Shown: positions 59,727-64,000 of the stretch, piece by piece
Layout: each line of letters begins with the position of its first letter
Position numbering within the stretch: the first letter of the stretch is position 1
Assembly (NCBI RefSeq): GCF_050030965.1
Contig: NZ_CP188297.1
Location: 1,240,001-1,304,000, forward strand
DNA: 64,000 bases
Reading direction: 5' to 3'
DNA from: Glutamicibacter sp002979865
GTDB lineage: Bacteria; Actinomycetota; Actinomycetes; Actinomycetales; Micrococcaceae
Translations under genes and position numbers: made by a program
Notes under the pieces: generated by a model
Seen by the model: the letters and a program-made list of their open reading frames with translations, nothing else
Databases searched by the model: none
Told to the model about the DNA's origin: nothing

Positions 59727-61031
59727 ATGAGCGCGCTCAAAACCTCTGCACTGCGCCTCATCAAGCCGTTCGCCTACCGCGACTACGCCCTGCTGGCCAG
59801 CGCACTTGTCCTCTCCACCTTCGCCGCCGGCATGTGGGCCGTGGCAATGGTCTACCAGGTGCGCCAGCTGGGCGGCGGGCCCATCCAGCTTTCTGCCGTG
59901 GCCACCGCCAGTGCCGCCGGGCTGCTCTGCTTCGTGCTGCTCGGCGGGATCATGGCGGACCGCCATTCCTGCCGGCGGATCGTGATGCTGGTCGAGGCGC
60001 TATCGCTGGCGGTCATGGGCATCACCGCGGTGCTGGCCATGGCCGGTGCCCTGGAGCTGTGGCACCTGATGCTCGCGGGCTTCTGCGGCGGGGCCGGGTC
60101 GGCCTTCTTCTACCCCGCCTACTCCGCACTGCTGCCCAAGATGCTGCCCGCCGAGCAGCTGCTGGCCGCCAACGGATTGGAAGGGACAGCCCGGCCGGTG
60201 GTGCACACCGCCCTGGGCCCGATGGCCGCCGGATTCGTGGTGGCGGGACTCTCGCCGGCGCACGCCATCGTCGGCATCTGCGTAATCCACCTCGCGGCGC
60301 TGCTGATGCTGCGCCGGATCCCCAACCGCCAGGCGTACAACGCGCCAGGCCCCGTTGACGGCCAGGGACAGCCCGGGATGTTCCGGCAGCTGCGCGAAGG
60401 CATCGGCTACACGGTGCGCACCCGCTGGCTGCTGTGGACGCTGCTGTTCTCGGTCATTTCGGTGTTCACCTTCATCGGGCCCTTCGAGGTGCTGCTGCCC
60501 TTCATCGTCAGCGGCAACCTGCACGGGGACGCGAAACTGTTCAGCTTCGCACTGGCCTTCTTCGGCCTCGGTTCGGCGATCGGCTCGCTGCTGGTCGCGT
60601 CCGCGAAATTCCCGCGGCGCTACTTGAGCTTGATGACCGCCTGCTGGTGCCTGGGCACCTTGCCCCTGGCCCTGGTGGGCTACGTCGATGCCGCGTGGAT
60701 GCTCTTCGCGATCCTGCTGGCCTTCGGCATCACCGACGCCGTGGGCATGGTCATCTGGGGCACCTTGCTCCAGCGCCGGGTTCCCGGACACCTGCTCGGG
60801 CGGATCTCCAGCCTGGATTTCTTCGTTTCGCTGGCGCTGATGCCGCTGTCCATGGCGGCGGCGGGACCTTTGACCCAGGTGCTCAGCTTGCAGGCGATAT
60901 TCGTCATTGCCGGCCTCGCCTCGCCGCTGTTCGGAATCATCGCATGGTGGGCCGGGAAATTTGCCCGCGACGAAATAGCGCATCCGCTCTCGGACCCCGT
61001 TCCGGCGGAGCTGGACGGCGAGCGCAGTTGA
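59727..61031 (+). CDS. MFS transporter, EntS-like
   Basis: 434 residues with about eleven to twelve membrane helices. FAAGMWAVAMVYQVRQLGGG, LLGGIMADRHSCRRIVMLVE (the cytoplasmic loop motif D-R-x-x-R-R) and AFFYPAYSALLPKMLP resemble the EntS/enterobactin-exporter branch (MFS_3). Substrate cannot be told; siderophore or drug export is possible. The operator just upstream suggests inducible expression. Ribosome site AGGAG lies 6 bases before the ATG. Confidence 0.85.
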   Translation: MSALKTSALRLIKPFAYRDYALLASALVLSTFAAGMWAVAMVYQVRQLGGGPIQLSAVATASAAGLLCFVLLGGIMADRHSCRRIVMLVEALSLAVMGITAVLAMAGALELWHLMLAGFCGGAGSAFFYPAYSALLPKMLPAEQLLAANGLEGTARPVVHTALGPMAAGFVVAGLSPAHAIVGICVIHLAALLMLRRIPNRQAYNAPGPVDGQGQPGMFRQLREGIGYTVRTRWLLWTLLFSVISVFTFIGPFEVLLPFIVSGNLHGDAKLFSFALAFFGLGSAIGSLLVASAKFPRRYLSLMTACWCLGTLPLALVGYVDAAWMLFAILLAFGITDAVGMVIWGTLLQRRVPGHLLGRISSLDFFVSLALMPLSMAAAGPLTQVLSLQAIFVIAGLASPLFGIIAWWAGKFARDEIAHPLSDPVPAELDGERS

Positions 61032-61134
61032 CCGGTTGCGACCAGCTGGCGCTGGGCCGGCACTGATCAAACTCCCAGCAGATTTTCGCGTGTAGTTCCC
61101 GGGCACGGACCGGGCATGACGGGAAGGTGGAAGG

Positions 61135-61896
61135 ATGACTTCTCGATTGCCCGACATGGCGCGCCTGGCCCTGTTGGCGCTGTTGGCGCTGGGCCCGGCA
61201 TTCCTGGTTTCCTGTTCCCCTGCACCAGCGCCTGCTCCCGATGCGCAGCCCACGGGCTCCGCGGCAAGCGAGCAGGTGGATTGCGCCGTGGCTCGATGCG
61301 TGGCGCTGACCTTCGATGACGGACCTGGCCAGTACACCGGGCGGCTGCTCGACGAGCTGAAGGCCGCGGAGGCGCCAGCCACCTTCTTCATGGTCGGGAA
61401 GAACATTGCCAAATACCCCGACGCGGTCAAGCGCATGGCCGCCGAAGGCCACCAGCTGGGCAGCCATACCTGGGACCATGCGGATCTCACGACGCTGACC
61501 AGAGAACAGATCCAGCATGAGCTGGGATGGACCAGCGAAGCGGTAGAAAAGGCCTCCGGCCACGAGCCCACCGTCTTCCGCCCGCCCTATGGGAATCACG
61601 GTGCCGTCTATGACCGGCTGGTGCCCTACCCGTTGGTGCTGTGGGATGTTGACACCCTGGATTGGAAGCACCACGATCCGGAGAAAACGGTGCGCATCGC
61701 CATGGACGAAGCCCATCCGGGCTCCATCATCTTGATGCATGACATCCATGAGAGCTCAGTCAAGGCACTGCCGGATCTCGTGGAGAAGCTGAAGGCCGAG
61801 GGCTACACCCCGGTCACCGTGGACCAGCTATTCAATGGCCAGCTGGAGAATTCGACGGCCTATGCTTCGGCTCCTGCTCCCGGCGCGACGAAATAG
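61135..61896 (+). CDS. Polysaccharide deacetylase lipoprotein
   Basis: 253 residues. A signal peptide ends in the lipobox FLVSCS, then a Pro/Ala-rich spacer. The NodB domain has all motifs: TFDDGPG (catalytic Asp and metal Asp), SHTWDHADL (metal His pair), FRPPYGNHG, VLWDVDTLDW and IILMHDIHE. It should deacetylate peptidoglycan or another N-acetylated glycan at the cell surface. Ribosome-site-like GGAAGG lies very close to ATG 61135; ATG 61156 is possible. Confidence 0.88.
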   Translation: MTSRLPDMARLALLALLALGPAFLVSCSPAPAPAPDAQPTGSAASEQVDCAVARCVALTFDDGPGQYTGRLLDELKAAEAPATFFMVGKNIAKYPDAVKRMAAEGHQLGSHTWDHADLTTLTREQIQHELGWTSEAVEKASGHEPTVFRPPYGNHGAVYDRLVPYPLVLWDVDTLDWKHHDPEKTVRIAMDEAHPGSIILMHDIHESSVKALPDLVEKLKAEGYTPVTVDQLFNGQLENSTAYASAPAPGATK

Positions 61897-61915
61897 TCTT
61901 GCGCCGCGCAGGTGC

Positions 61916-62347
61916 TCAGGGGGCCTGCTCTGCGTACAGCCGCAGCTGGTCCAGCTTGTCCCCTTCGCTTTCGCGGATATTTGCCGCCAGCTCCTCGCAC
62001 TGCTCCACCGTCAGATCCGGGTTGATGATTGCCACCTGCAGCACTACCTCGGTATGCCCCGCGTCGTCCTTCAGGTCGTAGCGGTAGGAGAGCCCATCGG
62101 GATTCTCCGAAGTGTGCAGGATCAGCAAGCGGTTCTCGATCAGGTCATGGACGCGATACACGCGTTCATGGCCGGCAACGCGGTATACCAGCTGGGTGCC
62201 GACCTTGAGCTGCGGGTCGTCCGAATGCATGGAGCCGATCCCATGGATCCACAAGGGTGTTGCTGCCCAATCGGTAAGCAGCTCCCAGACACGGTGCACC
62301 GGCAGGTGAATGACCACGGTGCTCTCGAAAACGCTGAACTGGCTCAT
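61916..62347 (-). CDS. SRPBCC-family protein
   Basis: 143 residues from ATG 62347. FSVFESTVVIHLPVHRVWEL followed by LLTDWAATPLWIHGI is the first strand-helix of the START/Bet v1-like (polyketide cyclase 2) fold; ERVYRVHDLIENRLLILHTS and TEVVLQVAI are the later strands. Such proteins bind a hydrophobic ligand; role unknown. Frames upstream of this Met are non-family and overlap the next terminator. Confidence 0.75.
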   Translation of the reverse strand: MSQFSVFESTVVIHLPVHRVWELLTDWAATPLWIHGIGSMHSDDPQLKVGTQLVYRVAGHERVYRVHDLIENRLLILHTSENPDGLSYRYDLKDDAGHTEVVLQVAIINPDLTVEQCEELAANIRESEGDKLDQLRLYAEQAP

Positions 62348-62433
62348 ATCCGCATAGTGCCACCCTCGGCGGCCAAATGGAATAGCTTCATGGCTGTTGG
62401 CATGCAATCCGGTTTCCGGCCGCCCGCAGCAAA

Positions 62434-62472
62434 GGCCGGCACCCAGCGCGCGTACGCTGCTGGGTGCCGGCC
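62434..62472 (-). terminator. Terminator between minus-strand genes
   Basis: Arms GGCCGGCACCCAGC (62434-62447) and GCTGGGTGCCGGCC (62459-62472) are perfect with an 11-base loop; on the minus strand TTTGC follows. It ends the acidic-protein gene at 62490. Confidence 0.8.
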
Positions 62473-62489
62473 CCTGGGCGGCAGAAGGC

Positions 62490-62864
62490 TTACCAGTCTT
62501 CTTCGTCGTCGCCATCCGCCTCGGAGATACCCAGTTCCGGCTCATTCTCGAGGTCGAAGTTGTACCAGGCCTCGGTGAAGTCAACCATCGCATCCAACGC
62601 GTCCTGCGCATCGGAATCCAGGGCTTCCAGCGCCTCTGGGCTGTTGAGCACTGCGGTCACCGCGAGGAATGGGTGATTATCGAAGTAATCGGTGGGGGTG
62701 GCCTCCCCATTGAACGTCAAGTTCTCGCTCTGCGCGAATAGGTCGACGTACTGAGCCACTGCCTCGGGCAGACGGCTCAGATTAATGCCAGTCAGGGACT
62801 CATTGTAGATTTCAGCAGTTGCGTCAGCCCACTGCTCAATGAGCTCTTCGCTCATCTGTGCCAT
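62490..62864 (-). CDS. Acidic protein of unknown function
   Basis: 124 residues from ATG 62864, with AGGTGG eight bases upstream. It is strongly acidic throughout and ends in SEADGDDEEDW. Helices dominate; there are no Cys, membrane segments or signal peptide. I do not recognise the family. Own ribosome site and own terminator support a real gene. Confidence 0.65.
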   Translation of the reverse strand: MAQMSEELIEQWADATAEIYNESLTGINLSRLPEAVAQYVDLFAQSENLTFNGEATPTDYFDNHPFLAVTAVLNSPEALEALDSDAQDALDAMVDFTEAWYNFDLENEPELGISEADGDDEEDW

Positions 62865-62996
62865 CAGATTATCCACCTCGTGGTTGGGGTTCTAGTGCTC
62901 ACGGGAATCGGTAGCAATTCATCTTATTTCTTCAGCGGGCGCGTGCCAAGACAGAAAGGCCCACGGCGTTGTGATCTTTTCCGCGTAGGTTCCTGC

Positions 62997-64000
62997 TCAC
63001 TGGTTCGGGACGCCGAGGGACGGAATATCGGGCATGTCCGGCAGCGAAGGGATCGAGTATTCACGGGGCTGGGAATCCGGAGTTTCCACATCCTTGAGCT
63101 GATTCAGCAAGTCTTCGTCGAGGACGCTATCCTGGCTTGGATGACGGGGCTCCGGTGGCGAATCCAGCGAACCCTCCACTCCCGATATGAGCAGCCCCAG
63201 CGAAGCAGCTGCGGCAAACAGCCCGGCGAACAGATGCACTCCGATGAAATACAGGCCGCCGATATTGCCGCGCAGCATGGCCCAGTTCCGGTTTTTGGCC
63301 GAGGAGCTGACAGCCAGCCCGTAGGCAAAGGCATTTTCCTTGAATCCAAGACGGACTTGGGCTGCCAGCAAGGAAATGCCAGGCACCAGCAGTCCGGCGG
63401 CCACCGATCCGGCTGGCACGGCAGCGATCCTGCTTTCATTGGCCAAGCAAATCCCTAAGAGCACTAGCTGGATGAGCGCCAGGCACGCCCGCTTCCAGAA
63501 GCCAGCCGCGTGCAAGCCGCTGCACCGGACCAGGTACCGGCGTTGCTCGTGGCGGTCGGAGCCCTTTCTTGGCGGGCCAGCATTTTCTTGCAGGATCCAC
63601 AGTGCTCCTAGCTGGCTTGCCAGCACACCGAGCAGCATCACGATGATGCCAGCCACCGGCAGGAAACAGCCCAGGACCGCTCCGCTCGTGCTCAGGAGCC
63701 AACCAATCCGGTAGGAGCGAATGGCTCGGGGCAGTTTGGGGAAGCGCGCATCAATGTCCTTGGCGTAGCCGGCGGGCAACGACCTGGCCGCCTTGCTGTA
63801 CGCCTTCTTGTTCCACCATCCAAAGAGCCCGGCCACGATGGCAGTGGCGGCAATCGCCAGCAGCGCCCCGGTTCCACCAGCCCGCTGCCCCAGGGCGGCG
63901 GCAACTGCCAGCACCGGAGTGAAAAGCCAGAACCGATTAGCGTAGGCAGTTTGCTTCGCAACGAAGGTTTCCGCGTAGTCCTGATGCAGGCCTTCGTTCA
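62997..64000 (-). CDS. Multi-pass membrane protein, 5' end beyond the window
   Basis: The frame is open from the window edge (64000) to the stop at 62997, giving 333 residues; a GTG at 63914 could be an internal start but upstream codons (HQDYAETFVAKQTAYANRFW) look coding. About seven hydrophobic helices alternate with basic loops; a Pro-rich hydrophilic tail ends SLPDMPDIPSLGVPNQ. No family is recognised. Confidence 0.7.
   Translation of the reverse strand, partial: NEGLHQDYAETFVAKQTAYANRFWLFTPVLAVAAALGQRAGGTGALLAIAATAIVAGLFGWWNKKAYSKAARSLPAGYAKDIDARFPKLPRAIRSYRIGWLLSTSGAVLGCFLPVAGIIVMLLGVLASQLGALWILQENAGPPRKGSDRHEQRRYLVRCSGLHAAGFWKRACLALIQLVLLGICLANESRIAAVPAGSVAAGLLVPGISLLAAQVRLGFKENAFAYGLAVSSSAKNRNWAMLRGNIGGLYFIGVHLFAGLFAAAASLGLLISGVEGSLDSPPEPRHPSQDSVLDEDLLNQLKDVETPDSQPREYSIPSLPDMPDIPSLGVPNQ

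Noticed and set aside
1..64000. tRNA, rRNA, CRISPR arrays, prophage or integrase genes
   Set aside because: I looked for cloverleaf ends, repeat-spacer patterns and integrase motifs in the intergenic stretches and saw none.

Overview
The window reads as a chromosomal segment of a high-GC Gram-positive bacterium, most likely a Micrococcaceae actinobacterium (Arthrobacter/Glutamicibacter type). The support is GC-rich codon use, a furA-katG pair, a fruR-fruK-fruA-ptsI-ptsH operon, a cell-wall protein with the actinobacterial LAXTG sorting signal, and a DtxR/IdeR-type iron box. Genus is inference.

Layout. 1-7.2 kb: the 3' end of purL, then redox and detoxification genes (two luciferase-like flavin oxidoreductases, an F420-reductase-like protein, an RclA-like flavoprotein, a cysteine hydrolase, a CGNR zinc-finger regulator), two of them behind strong palindromic operators. 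7.4-15.1 kb: a siderophore-interacting protein with an unusual N-terminus, a membrane-domain/lipase fusion, a FepB-like lipoprotein, a secreted HNH nuclease and a wall-anchored 5'-nucleotidase. 15.2-34.7 kb: a sulfur-acquisition region. It holds metNIQ, two separate pairs of NtaA-type and SfnB-type flavin monooxygenases, an SsuBAC-type sulfonate importer and an acetyl-CoA synthetase, under three SAM riboswitches (two of them divergent). A fourth SAM riboswitch at 42.0 kb precedes metY. A SDR-like oxidoreductase, gamma-glutamyltransferase and an intact IS110-family element lie inside this stretch.

34.8-44.1 kb: a BCCT transporter with two tiny upstream reading frames, furA-katG, a sigma factor translationally coupled to an alkyltransferase, a phosphatase and the metY operon. 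44.2-53.7 kb: a more AT-rich island with a decayed IS3-family transposase, a GNAT enzyme, an AraC regulator, an iron box, a complete siderophore ABC importer, an acetyltransferase/C39-peptidase-like protein, and a gene remnant interrupted by two in-frame TAG codons. 53.7-64 kb: the complete fructose PTS operon, an MFS exporter behind a perfect 15-bp inverted repeat, a polysaccharide deacetylase lipoprotein, an SRPBCC protein, an acidic orphan and a membrane protein cut by the window edge.

How it works together: when S-adenosylmethionine is low, the riboswitches should switch on methionine import, sulfonate import, monooxygenases that probably release sulfur from organic compounds, and MetY, which fixes sulfide into homocysteine. 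The iron island and the fructose operon are independent modules. The most notable items are the SAM-controlled sulfur region with its duplicated monooxygenase pairs, the ribosome-site/riboswitch overlap at 29.9 kb, the C39-like protein in the iron island, and the IS110 element with a candidate bridge RNA.
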